A DNA stretch of 64,000 nucleotides. Source: Chrysopilus asiliformis. Its lineage: Eukaryota > Arthropoda > Insecta > Diptera > Rhagionidae. The DNA lies in NCBI GenBank assembly GCA_964034945.1, contig OZ035960.1, forward strand, positions 85,870,148-85,934,147, read 5' to 3'. Every line of letters starts with the position of its first letter. Position 1 is the stretch's first letter. The notes beneath the pieces were generated by a model that was not told the DNA's origin, ran no database searches, and saw nothing but the letters and a program-made list of their open reading frames with translations. Below, piece by piece: positions 1 through 12,211 of the stretch. A program made the translations under genes and the position numbers.

Positions 1-358
1 AAAACTTTAAACTATATAACCATATTCAGAGGTAAGAAAAAAGGTGCTTTTCAATGTGCGTTTTTCAAAGCAGTTAAAACTACATTTCAAAGTAGTTTTA
101 AAGCGGTTTCGCTTCAAGTACCTTGAAATTTCTGAGAGGGTAAATGCTTGTGAATAACGATAATATAGATTTTGGATTATCAGTCTCATTCATAAAATAC
201 AAAATATTTTTTTTAACAAATTTTATTAAAATGTACTAATATAAAAAAATTGTTATCTTGTTTTTATTTCTGACACACAACGCCAAAAAAATTATTTCTT
301 TCTTTTTACCGCCTTTTGTGAAACTTACTAAATGTTTTTGTTAAATAAATGTTTACAG
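1..358. other. Intron or upstream sequence of the left-edge gene
   Basis: AT-rich non-coding sequence that ends in a 3' splice acceptor (pyrimidine-rich run then CAG at 356-358). Short open frames here show no protein-like composition. I read it as the tail of an intron of the gene continuing off the left edge. Confidence 0.5.
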
Positions 359-2647
359 GGTCTTTCAGTTGGTGATTGGCCAGGCCTAGCGGGGTTAATA
401 TACACCGAAATATTTAGTTTAGATTTTTTAACGCCACTTAGTGATACTGATACACATTTTAAACTTGAGCCACATCCACAATTGGAGCTAATACGTTACA
501 CTGAAATGGTACAAAATGCGACCGATGTTATTGGTTCGAATGGTCCCGATCTACTCGGAAATGTTTATGCACCGCGTGGGAACGTTCAAGTACATTTACC
601 GTTTCTCGAAGTGTCGGCCTTTAATCCGAGATCAAGGATAACGATGTCATTCAGAAAACCTGAAAAACGGTATCTACTAAGGTTTTATTAATGATTTTCA
701 AATATATTATTATAATTTGATTTTGATTGTTCAGGGATGCGACAACAGGTTTGACGACACCAAGAGTACGGGCTCATCGCGCACAACAAACCAATGATAC
801 AAACAAACCATGGCGACCGTGGAAGCGAAAAAACAACGAAAAGAGTGTCGTTGAAAAACTATTAATACCGTTACCAATTCCACATCCTGTACATATCGCA
901 ATTTCAATACATAATCGTGATGCGGAACAACCCATACCTCTTGATTTGGAAATCTGTTGGGAGATATTACGTGCGATTGAGGACTGTCAGGGTGATTTGC
1001 AGGTAATTGTTTTATGCTTCTTTTTTTTTGATGGTAATAACCAGAGACCGAAAGTTCATGCACTAGTGCTAAATATGGTCAAAAACACGCACTAAAAAAT
1101 ATGTCTTTCTGTCTGTCAGTCCGTCACTTCGTCCCTCTTTCAGTCGGTCAGTCTGTCTGTCACTCTGTGTACAAAATTTCTCAAAAACTAATGGAGCTAG
1201 AGCCAGGCATGTGCGGTCCTGAAATGGGACGATCCTATCTACTTTTGGTGGAAATTCGTTAACCGGAAGTAACCAAAATGGCGGCTTTTTAAAAATTGCA
1301 ATTTCGTTTTTTGTTATTTACTCCGAAGCTACGCGTTTTTCAGTAGTCTTAGTTGGAGGCAATAAAATTTCCCACATTTTTGTCTTTCACTAGAACTGTA
1401 TATCTCAAGCTGTTATCGAGATATACCGTTATTTAAAAAAAAAACAGTTTTTTGCGACTATCTCGAAAAAATATATGAATTGAAGAGAATAATATTTGTC
1501 ACCGGTATCTTTTACCGTTATCGAGATATTATCATTAAATATAAAAAATACAATTTTTCAAAAAAAAAAAACAGTTTAAAGAAGAGTTAAAGATATCAAA
1601 ATTCTCTAGATTTCTGCCTTTTACGGTAAATCGATATTTTTTTTTACCGTTATCGAGATATTTCAGATTTTGTAAAATGAAAATTCATAATATTTTTATG
1701 TACACTAATATTGTATTCGTTAGGTTATAGTATAAATTGTACAGAAACGTAGATGTGTTGTTTACATAAGATATTTTTTTATTTCAATTGGTATTCTGGT
1801 TTTCTGAAATTTGCAACGAGTAATTCTACCCTCAAAACGTTACTAAATCATACGCAATCGAACAGAAGTGAAACGCAGTGGATTCAAGAATACAAATTGA
1901 AGGGAAATCGAACAAACTAAACGCTACTTCGGATTCCAGAATAGGCATGATTGTGGGTGTATTTTTGATTTTACTAAAATTGCGACAGAGTTCGTTTACG
2001 GTTCGGGGAAAACTTTAACAATTAGTATAATTTTGTATTATTTTACTACGGTAATAACTATTTATTAATAATAAATGTGAATACCCGTAATATGATTCTA
2101 CGGGAACTTCCGGTCTCTGGTAATAACTGTTACTAATAATTGTTACTAATAACTGTTATTTCTTGTGTCATTTTTCATTTGTAGGCGGCAACGGCAGTAG
2201 CACGTTATCGGGGTGGTGCCGGAGATTCTAGTATCGATTCAATCGATTCGGATTCTAGTGCCGGTACAAGGGATTCAGTCGCAGCTGCTGGCGGTACTGA
2301 AACTCTTCCTTGCGGTAATAGAGAGGTGAGTAGATTTGTGTTTTTATTTTGTAGTTTCTCCCAGTTCTAATTTCAATCAAAAAGCGTCTGTAAATTGTTA
2401 CACTTTAAGTTAATGCATAATATTTAAAAAATATATATATTAGGTAAGCACAACGATAAAAGTAGAACAAGAGCAACCTCAGTCAAATGGCTTCCATTGG
2501 ACGTTAAGTAATTGGGGTGCGGCTCAAGCCGCACGACGTCGCAATAATACGAATGTTGTACGAGTAGACTTGGCTAGCCCAGAAGATATATCTCTAGATA
2601 CGGACAGCTCTCGTGTTGTGTTCAGTGCGTATGGCACAACAGTTTAA
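359..2647 (+). CDS. C-terminal four exons of an unidentified insect gene (5' partial)
   Basis: Exons are 359-669, 735-1002, 2185-2325 and 2444-2647 (TAA stop). All junctions are GT-AG and phases agree (0; 2/1 joined as CG+G for Arg; 0; 0), giving about 307 residues. I do not recognise the family. Visible features: a globular-looking first exon (GDWPGLAGLIYTEIF, then HLPFLEVSAFNPRSRI), a basic stretch rich in K and R, a hydrophobic Pro-rich segment (LLIPLPIPHPVHIAI), a Ser/Asp-rich low-complexity exon (SSIDSIDSDSSAG) and a C-terminus ending GTTV. That ending fits a class I PDZ ligand (T-x-V). There is no signal peptide or clear membrane helix in this part. The third intron (1003-2184) carries an R2 repeat. 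The gene converges on the NKCC gene, with 8.2 kb between the stops. The real start and most of the protein lie outside the window. Confidence 0.82.
1097..1790 (+). repeat. Dispersed repeat R2, copy 1 (intronic)
   Basis: Shares with the copies at 27.6, 33.8 and 61 kb the order: short GTCT/GTCA array, TGTACAAAATTTCTCAAAAAC, a block containing TGGGACGATCCTATC, AACCGGAAGTA..AAAATGGCGG, several TTACCGTTATCGAGATAT blocks and a tail with an ACGTAGATGT-type motif. The tetranucleotide array here is short. It lies in an intron of the left-edge gene. No coding capacity is seen. Confidence 0.75.
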
Positions 2648-2725
2648 AAGAAAAATATAGTAATACTATATAAAAAAAAATTTATTATTAAATTATTCTA
2701 TTTAATAGCCTTAGCCCACTATAAG

Positions 2726-2731
2726 AATAAA
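2726..2731 (+). terminator. Candidate polyadenylation signal AATAAA
   Basis: First AATAAA downstream of the TAA at 2645-2647 on the coding strand, about 80 bases past the stop. This is a reasonable place for a short insect 3' UTR. AT-rich sequence makes chance matches common. Confidence 0.35.
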
Positions 2732-5700
2732 TGGTATGAAAATTGAGCTTATAATAATAAATGGAGATTTTCCGTTGGTAAGAGAGAGATAAATATAATT
2801 ATTTGAAGAGAGCGACATGATAAACTTCAGATCAAATTGATGGAAGTTCTCGAACGTAAGACCAATGCGTGAAAAATTTACGTTTCCCTTTGTAAAACAA
2901 GGATTTTTAAATTCAGCTTGAAAAATGTTTTTGGTATAACTTTTCGATTCAATTGTGTAAACAAAGGAAATACAATACATTTTGTTCTGGCCAAGTTTTC
3001 GCACAGTTTTCGTGTTAGTTGCATTTCTCTGTCTCACTAATAAATCCATTTCTCGCATTTGTACAATTTTAAGACCATTTATTCTTAGATGGGCTACGCC
3101 TTTAAGGAAACAATATTCATTTGCCTCAATTCCTTTATTTGTCAAGTTTATCATTAGGTTATAATAATACTATCGTAAAGGAACAGATTTATGGAATTTA
3201 AGTTATTCTCGAAAATATTTTGAAAGACCTTTAATTTTTTATTAATTATTCTAAGGATTCGTTTTGCATATTAGGTACCATAGAAATTGTATTTATCTTT
3301 TCCAATCGAGAATAAAAAATCACTTTAACTTTTTGATAATCCGTTTGCAAACAAAATATTTCCGTCAATGTAAAAACAATAAAACTAAAAAAAATATTCA
3401 AAATTTCTGTTCCTATGCGATTAAAAAAACTACAAACACTGGGGTTTTTTATTATATTTAGATATAAAATAAACAAAATTCTAGTCGCTAAATATTTAAG
3501 TATTAAAATAATATAATATTAAGTTTGTTATATTAATATATACACGAAAAAAGTAATATATAAAGAAATATGATATAAAAAAAAAGAAATTCTACAAATC
3601 AAAGAAAAGAAAATTATTATGAATAGACATTAACGAATTAATGTTAATTTTAAAAACAATAATTATAGCTCGAAACAATATACACCAAAATGCTAGTGTG
3701 TTAATTCAACAGTGAATAATTGAGATAAAACGATATAAAAAAAAATAGCCCAATGCTCTCTAACCCAATGATTTGAATATGCGTAAAATTATTTTTATAA
3801 TAACTCTGTTTTAGACATTAAGAATTATTTAGGGCCGTTTGCATCCATGAATTTTATTAAATTATCTTCAATTTAAAAATTTTAATACCTTCAATTTCTT
3901 GGTCATAAGCTGTAGGTTGACGATAAAGTGGGAGGGGCGGGAGGGGTGGGTGCAATCGACATTTCCTTTACCACTGGTCATAAATAGGTTCAGTAAAACT
4001 TAAAGCTTTATAAATATTTCGTGCAATTGGCCATTCATTCGATCTAGAGACTAGATTTAGGTACTGAAAAATCAAAAACATGCTCACTAACAAGTGTAAT
4101 CACTTATGATATATTAGCAGCCGTTTTTTATCTGCATACTAAAATTAACAAAAATTTTAAGAATTCCAGTCCAATTACTGGATAAATCTAAATGCCGCAT
4201 CTGAAATAATGTTTCTTATTTTGTACACTTCTCTTTTTAACACTTAAAATTCCCGACAAACATTTTAAAATTCTTGTCGGAGATGGACCAACCGGAGCGA
4301 AAAGAACAGCGGGTTCCGTGGACACCAAATACGCTTCCATGCTGAAAGGCATTTAGAGATATTTGGAAATTGACCGCATCAAATCAAGACGTCAAAACAT
4401 AGAGCTGTTGGTCTCTGGCAACTGTAAGAGCCACCTTACATGAGACTGTTGAAATCTATCAAATTTTGTGTGGAAGAAGACCGTCGCCCTTACCCGACAC
4501 TTCGAAATGTCATAATTGCTTTCATATGCTACACAATGAGTTTATATATGTGTGTAGGCCCAACATAAAGCGTACTTGAACATGGCTATCTAAAACTACT
4601 ACATGGAAAATGGTAGCCAAATTTATTGACAAACATCTTTAGTTCGAAGATCTTTAATTTTGGTGTCGGTAAGTAGTGCGAAAATAGAACTCGATCTTTC
4701 TATTACTACGATGCTCTTTATTTTACGGTTAATTACATACTATTGGCCGGGGTCATCGTTCTCAGTAACACTAATTGGAGCTTAAACAAAAAAAATTGTG
4801 ATCTTCGCAGCAAAAAATCTCGGTATAAAGATGCAATCTATGCAATCCAGCCGATTCATCCACCGGCCGGATGGACCGATTTTATGGAACGAGTTTCTAA
4901 AACTTGAATACCAAAAACCGGTATTGAAAAGCTAATTTATTTTTCGATATAGGCGAAATTTCTGGTATTTTGGTTCCGGTATTTCGATATAGGCGAAATT
5001 TCTTGTATTTTGCTTTCGGTATTTCAGTCTTGAGAAAATGGTTCAAATCCTAATGTCAAGCTAGAACTCGAAAAACAAATCCGGACCAGTTTACACACTT
5101 TTGCATGTGTAGATAAAAGTTCAAGAGGCGGATTTTTCGCTCTGTATATTTGACTTTAATATTCAGCAATTTTCGCCTGCGGCGCATTTTATTTTCAAAT
5201 TTTCGTTGTAGATATTTTTTTCTAAAAGTTTCACCTGCTACGCATTTTTTAGTGTATTCTGAAGAAAGAAATTACACAACTAATTTTTACCAATATCTTT
5301 CAAGGGGAGATTTTCGAAGAAACAAGTTTTCGCCCTTGTATTTCCAGAATAGCAACTTTGAATTTTCTGTAATCAAAGTAAACCAGTAAACCGACCACTT
5401 GGGTCAAAATGGGTTAAGTCCCGACTAGAAGGGGAAAAGGAAAGAAATTTTTTTTTGTAGAAGTATCCGCTTCAAGAAAAACATCGAACAGTTTTTAAGA
5501 CCATTCGACTCTGATTGAAATTCATTAGACTTTTGTCCCACTTTTTATCGATATCAAGATTTTATTGACAAATCGAAATATTATATACGAATAGAGGCAT
5601 TTTTGGTTCAAAAGTAGTTTGTTTTAGCGGAAAGAAGACTTTTTTTGTGACTTTTGACAATACTTTGTGAAGTTCGGTTAGCAAACAGAAATTGCCATTG

Positions 5701-7005
5701 CTTAAAACCATGCGACTTTGGGCGCAAATATTTCAAAAGTTTTATTTAAAAAAATCTTTAATTTGTTTTTACCGTAATTTACTATTACCTGAAAACTATA
5801 GTATATTTATCTGAGAAATGAATTTAATTTGGGTTCCTTATGGCTTTACTTAACTTTTTCTAAAAACAAAAATTTGTATTACGTTTTTATTGATCTTTGA
5901 CAAATTTTGATAATTTTACTTAAAAATACTTAATCTATTAAACAGTATTTTTCTAGCGTGAATTTTGTAAACGTTTATTTCCAAAGCATTTTTAATTTTC
6001 CACTTATCGATGTTTCCAAAAATATAAAAATTAGCAGATTTATATTCGTTTTTTTAATTCCACAACGCAAAAAAAAAAACAAAAATTTTGCCTTGTCCGT
6101 CAAACTGACGAACAGTATTTAAAGTTAAACTACTAGAGCGACTTATTGGGCCCAATTTTGTGTGCAAACTTTTAATTTTTCGTGAAAAAATCAATGAAAA
6201 TAAAAACTTTGTTTGACAGAATAGAGTCCATTAGTCGTGATTCTTTATTTTCCGCTAGTTTAACGTCAGCAAATTTTTACATTTGCTTTTCGCATTCCAT
6301 TTATTTCATCTACTTATCAGGCCACTTATCATAGGTTTATTGACGAATTGACACTATTTTAAAAACATTTTTTACCAAAAAAGTTAAATAAAAATAATTT
6401 TACTGATAATAAAAAAAAACACTTTCCCACAAACTGTTAAAAAGATTCCGTTTTTATACCTTAGTGTCTAATTTTTTAAAATAGCAATTTGTTGTACAAA
6501 GGTTTTAATAAAACATTTATGAGAAACTCTTTAATAAAAAAAGAAAATAAAACTAATTTATTTCACAAAAATATTTAACATTTTTTTTACTTTTTTATTT
6601 AGGTTGTATGTAAGCTTAATAAATAAAATATTTTGTCTGTATTCACATATTTTATTATACATATTTGAAATTAATGGTTTTTGTGATTGTAATAATTTGA
6701 TATTATAAATATTTTAACACTATTGCTGAAACAAAACTTATTACGTTGGAGTAGAAATTGATATATAAACGAGGTCTAAATTTTGCATAGTTACATTTTT
6801 TTAAAAAGTGTCCAGAGAAAAAATTTCTAAAACCAGTTTTATGTAAAAATTAAATCTAGTTTTATAATTACATGTAAATTTTTCTTTATCGTGTGTAATA
6901 CTTTTTGTTATTAAATTTTTATTTTTTTTAATATTTTATAAAACCGTTTGCTATTTTGGTTTATCAGTTTGATAATTTTTTCACTACTTCGTCCTTGCAA
7001 GCATA
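2732..7005. other. Intergenic AT-rich stretch, no gene recognised
   Basis: Lies between the 3' ends of two convergent genes. Open frames are short and look random. A G-rich run (GGGAGGGGCGGGAGGGG) sits near 3930-3950. Sequence near 5170-5250 has small motifs shared with 48.3 kb (TTTCGCCTGC, TTTCACCTGC). I see no RNA gene and no complete mobile element. Confidence 0.4.
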
Positions 7006-7360
7006 AGGCCCTGTAAGGATAACGTGATTATCCTTTTCCTCAAATTTTTCCGAAAAAATCTCATCTTGGGATGTTTGGGGTCGCTGAATCCGATTCGGAC
7101 ATTAAAAAATCCGTAAGGATAACGGAAGGTCATGTAATGATTATCCGTTTCCTAAAATTTTCAGAGAACAATCACGTTTTGAGGTTTTTGGGGTTGCTGA
7201 ATCCGATTCTGACATTAAGAAGTCTGTAAAGATAACGGAAGGTCCTCATATTTTTCGGAAAAAAAATCTTATCTGGGGTTTTTAGAGTCGCTAAATTCAG
7301 TTCTGGCATTAAGAAGTCGATAAGGATAATGGCTGATGAAGCCGATTCTGGACTCAAAAG
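7006..7360 (+). repeat. Tandem repeat, roughly 120-bp monomer (array 1)
   Basis: About three degenerate copies of a unit containing GTAAGGATAACG, TTTTTCGGAAAAA, a CATCTTGGG-type motif, GGGTCGCTGAATCCGATT and GACATTAAGAAGTC. The same unit forms a second array at 19230-19600, and isolated GTAAGGATAAC pieces occur at 19690 and near 36570. It looks like a dispersed short satellite. No ORF is plausible. Confidence 0.7.
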
Positions 7361-9028
7361 TTCGTAGGAATATCTCAAAGGCAAGGATATATGTATGTAT
7401 ATTCGAAGACTAAAAAGTATAAACAAACGTGATTAAAAACAGACGTCATTTTGCGTCATCTTATCAAAGCCCAAAAAATTCACCAATGGTTATTTCCATC
7501 AACTATCACTGTAAGCGAATTCCATATCAGCACATCAATATACCACATAAATATTTGGTGTTCAGATAATCCAGCCGTTCATATAAAGCGATGTTCATAT
7601 AAACGCGTATCTACTGTATTTATCTCGCTTTTATTTCTGATACACAGTTTTAGTGCATTTTTAAAAATAAACTTTTCGAATTTTTTTATTAAGCCAAAGA
7701 TTTGGCATAGAATACTAGAAGCATAACTCTAGCTCACTTCAGTGGGAAAATCTAAAGAGAGAAACTTCCATACACACAATCACACGAATCAGCTGATCTA
7801 AATAGAGAAATTAAATTTTCCCTAAAGAGTGAGCGAGACACTTGATTGGGGTTTCCCAGCTACCGTATTTGGTCTCTTTTAAGTCAACGTGGTCGGTCAG
7901 TTCGACCTTTGCTTGTGCGCCATAACCAGGATAACGTAAAAACTTTCGAATTTTTCGTCAAAGAATCTGTTTTTTTTAGTGAAATAAGTAAATACAAAAG
8001 ATCTCACAAGAAAACTCTTCTCTCAGTCGGGTAGAGATAGGCTTATTCATTCCGTTCATTTTGAGAATATATTGAGTTTTTCTTGAAAATTGTTGAAAGG
8101 TAACGCACACATAAAAAATAACCTTAATTTGTAAGAGAATTAGGAAACAGCGCCTCGTTCTAAGGGATGCTACTAGTATTCTATGGTTCCGGGAAAAATT
8201 TAATTATACAGAGAATTTCGTTATACAGAGGTTTCGTTATATGGGGATCCCACTGTACTTGAATGAACATTTGTTTTATTCTTTTATCAAAAGTCCGAAA
8301 TGAATTAGAGACATAGTAGAAAATTGCGTATATATTGTAAAAATAATAATTTTGGAAGAAGCCAAAAAGCAAACAATTCTAATAAAAAGGAATACAAACA
8401 ATATAAAATTAATGATATAAACAAGTTACGAATATAAATGTTCTGGTCGTGTTTTCTATTATTTCTATTGAATAATATATAGGAACAAATTGTAACAAAA
8501 ATAAAAAGCTTTTAAGGAATATTTGTGTATTTTTTTACTTTATTTTTAAAACTTTAAGCGTCGTTTACATCTGAAACTTAATTTCCTTAAAGAGAAATCT
8601 GATTTTGATCCGTAAAAATTTTTCGACAGTGGCATTTTTGTTTTTAACAACTATAAATAGTAATTAAAAAACATTAAAAAATATATTCAAAGAAAAATTT
8701 CTACTATCAAGTGTTGGTAATTCGATGAGATATTTTTTGCATGTTTGAGTTTTCTATCTAAAACTTTCTAGATTCACTTATCTATTGTTAACCCGAAGAC
8801 AGAAAAGAAAAAAAGTAGGATCATTTTGGGTCGTCGCATGGCCTAAAATCCGCTTCTTGATACTAATAAGCTCTCCCGAAATTTCGTCCAAATTGCCTGG
8901 TTCTTCATTCACAAATTATTTAAATTAACCAATTTGTAACAGACGTTAAGACGTTACATATATGTAACAGTAACTCTTCCCAAAACTAGTTTTTGCAGAT
9001 TTTTATTTCTAGGCCCAGTACGACCCTC
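7361..9028. other. Intergenic stretch, nothing recognised
   Basis: AT-rich, with no conserved ORF and no paired terminal repeats that I could find. Confidence 0.35.
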
Positions 9029-9030
9029 TA

Positions 9031-10196
9031 CCCAAGCAGCACAATAGGGCGAATCGTGGGCGCTTCGTCTACAAATTCGTACCTATTGGGCGAAATGAAA
9101 TGTTGGACGAGGCGCCCAAGTGGACGAATATTCGACATTGGGGAACGATTTGAAGCCCAATAGGGCGACGCAAAAGCTTTATAGCTTTCTGCGACAGCCC
9201 GCTCTCAATATTTCGCTCTGGCACTGAAACAAACATCTCAGAACGATAAAGCAATCTGAAAGAATGAGAAGATGTATGCGTACGGCTGAAATGAATATGG
9301 AACGAATTTAATGGCGAAAATTATTTTAGAATTTTTGTAAATGGACATTTGTAATGGATTTTTCATCATGTTATATGCTGCCATTTTAGTTGCAACTAAA
9401 TTTTTTTTGACAAAGTTCTATCTAAAACGCTTTAAATTGAAATAGGCCATCTAAATATTTTGTTTTCAACAAAAAATTTCTTTAATTTAATATTTCGTCA
9501 ACATTTTTTTTCCACTAATTCAATAAAATTTTGATGCCAATAAAATTGTGCTGCTTCAAAATTGTCTCCCATCTATTTTTTATGCGATTTCCTCCAGTGA
9601 TTAGCTTAAAATAAGAAGTTTAATTTTCGAAGGGAAATTATTTGAATCAACATCAATGTGGAATATGGCGGTTAGGGCGCCGAAATATTTTTTCAGAGAT
9701 AATAAAAAATGTCACCTGTTTTAGTGAGACAAAAGAACTTGAGACAAAGCACAAAATTACTCTCTTAATAAACCCCATATCCAGGCTTCCTCTCTAATCA
9801 GAGTACAAACTTCTCGCACTTGGTTTTCTGTCTTGCTCTAATACGCCCAATAGGGATATTTCGATGGAAATGTCGCCCTATAGGACATTATAGTTTTTTC
9901 GTGCTTTAGAAGTGGCGTCTTAATAGACCGAATAGGGTCAAAAGAAGACGTAAGGTCTATTAAAGCCAATATTGGTCATGGCAATAAAAACGAGATGTCC
10001 TCCTTAAGCCCTATTGGGCGATACTTCGACGAAGGCCTAAATTTAAGTCGTTCGGTCCTCCTCTCGCCCAGCAGATATGTCCTATAAGAAAATACGTCTT
10101 TAAGGGATTTTAATAGGGCGTAAATTGGACTTCTCGACTAAGAATAAGGCGTGGAGTCTTTCAACAGGGCGATATTACCCTACGGTGCTACTTGGG
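9031..10196. mobile_element. MITE-like element with CCCAAG terminal repeats and TA duplication
   Basis: The left end CCCAAGCAGCACAATAGGG is matched in reverse complement by the right end CCCTACGGTGCTACTTGGG, with TA immediately outside both ends (9029-9030, 10197-10198). The interior is full of short inverted motifs around CCCTATTGGGCG. No transposase ORF is visible. The TA duplication suggests mobilisation by a Tc1/mariner-type enzyme (inference). Confidence 0.75.
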
Positions 10197-10198
10197 TA

Positions 10199-10808
10199 GC
10201 TATTTTTTGTCCCAAAAACAAGCTTTTGTCCCCTAATGGGTTAAGGTTCTTCCTCAGATACTTACGTTTTCTTAGCTACAACTTACCAGAGATCTTAAGG
10301 TCTCGGTGACAAGGCAACGAGAAAGCACCACCCCATACACATTATTATTATTATTACAACTCTGCTGGGCTATATTTTTTCGGGGAAAACATATCAGAGT
10401 TCAGGCGGTCCTTGCCTTTCTTGGAATTTTTATTTTGATTCTATTTCGGTGTAATCTGAACAAGTACTTTACGAGGTTTCAAAATTTGATCCATTCTTTG
10501 TGTAAAGCTTTTTTAAAAAAAATGCAAAGGGAAACTTAAAATGTATTTTAAACCCTCTTCGATTTCATAAATCTTCCAAGCTGCCCGTTTTCGAGAAATC
10601 TCTGAAAAACAAATCATCCATCAATCGGGAAGAAGGGATAAAACGCAAAAATTCTTATAAAAATATTTAATGCTTATGCGTATATACATTTTTAACCCAC
10701 TTCTGGATTTAACCTTTCATTTATCAAAATATTGTATTGCCTGGTTTAACAAATGTACAATAAATTTAAAAAAAAATGCGAAAATGCTATTCTAGACAAA
10801 AGTTAGAA
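10199..10808. other. Downstream flank of the NKCC gene
   Basis: This is the 3' flank of the minus-strand NKCC gene and should include its 3' UTR. The nearest AATAAA on that strand is several hundred bases from the stop, so I do not call a poly(A) site. No other gene is seen. Confidence 0.35.
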
Positions 10809-12211
10809 CTATGAATAAAACGTTAAAACCGGCGTTTGATTTCCTCTGACTAAAATAACTGGTGGCAGATCCTTTGTTAGCATTTCTAGCCATGACATAT
10901 AAAGGGCCGCAGAAACAGCCTCCTAAATACAGATAAAACAATATTTTATAAATAAAAACATTTTTAGTTGTTTTTGTAAAAGATTTTCACCTGTCTTGGC
11001 ATTGGTAGTGACATTATGATTAATGATGCATCCTTTGAATGTTCGTTGACCATTTCGTGAAGCCTAAGTTGCATATGTGTTTTGGTTTGCAGCGTTGCTA
11101 ATTCTGTTTCGCTAACAAAACAATCGGCATTATCACCTTCTCGGAATCCATCTAAAAGCTTTTCATGCATCAAAATAGTTTCCGGTTTTGGAGGTTCCGT
11201 TACTCCTTGGACCATAATTAATGATGAAAATTGAATACGAAGCTTCGACAATAGGTTTGCCACACTAGAAATGGATGTAAAATATGTAATTTCGATCATT
11301 AAAAATGTCATCAAACTCGCAACGAAAATACTTACTTTCTTTCTTCCAGTTCTAATTCCATTCTGCGATTTGTCAATGCAAACACTCGAAGTTTGCAATT
11401 TGTCCATGCAGTGCGCGTTGAAAGAATATATGGTATTAGCATGGTAAGGCCACCATCATCATAAAGCCACCAAACATCAATAGTACCCTTCTTATGTTTT
11501 TTAGAGAATACAGTCAGTGCATCTAAAACTTCTTTAGGTACTTCAGATCCACCAACGGTGGAATAAATTATACTCTCTGGTGTTGGTGGACTTAGCAAAT
11601 TATTCTTTTTGGATTGATTTGGCAGCGGTGGTGGTTGTGGAATAACAATTGATGTGGTGGAACTAACCATGCCAGCCAAATTCAAATTAGAATCCACATG
11701 GAAAAGATCTGATGTATTTGGTATCTGCAATGCATTATCATTGTTGACGGTTGATAATTCTCCTAATTGAGTTTCTATTTGAGAGCTAGGAGATCCGGGT
11801 GTTATAGCACCATTCGGTGTTTTAATCAATTGACTTATTTCAGAAAAGTCTAAACCACTTGGCAAACGCAATATTGCTACAGCCATACGATTTGCAAAGG
11901 CGTTACTGGAAGTAAAAAAGGATAATCATTTTCTTTTTTTTTATAATGTTAATATGTAAACAAACTCACTGTAAGACACTAAAATATGCAGTTAAATCTT
12001 CTTTACTGCATGTTCGCCAATCGTCTTTGTATCCCATCAATAGAATATTTGGAGCTAATTTCCCGAAACCTGAGGCTTTTATAAGAGCTCTTACTCCATC
12101 TTCAAAGTTGAAACCATCGAGAACATTGTAAAATGCTTTGATTTTTTTCGCCGCTAAATATTTTTGACCTTCCTTGATCATAGCGAGACGAGCTTTATAG
12201 CTTAACTTAAT
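10809..12211 (-). CDS. NKCC: NKCC exons 9-12: cytosolic C-terminal domain
   Basis: Exons 12211-11970, 11905-11336, 11264-10991 and 10922-10809 encode roughly residues 638-1036. Exon 9 carries [20 protein letters not shown] and [13 protein letters not shown]. Exon 10 has a Ser/Pro-rich variable linker ([24 protein letters not shown]) before the conserved [10 protein letters not shown] block. Exon 11 has [18 protein letters not shown] and ends [11 protein letters not shown]. Exon 12 ends LTFYS then TAG. The introns between these exons are short (64-71 bp), in contrast to the kilobase introns 1, 2, 3 and 8. Confidence 0.95.

Noticed and set aside
731..1063. 110-codon minus-strand frame
   Set aside because: Antisense shadow of the coding exon 735-1002.
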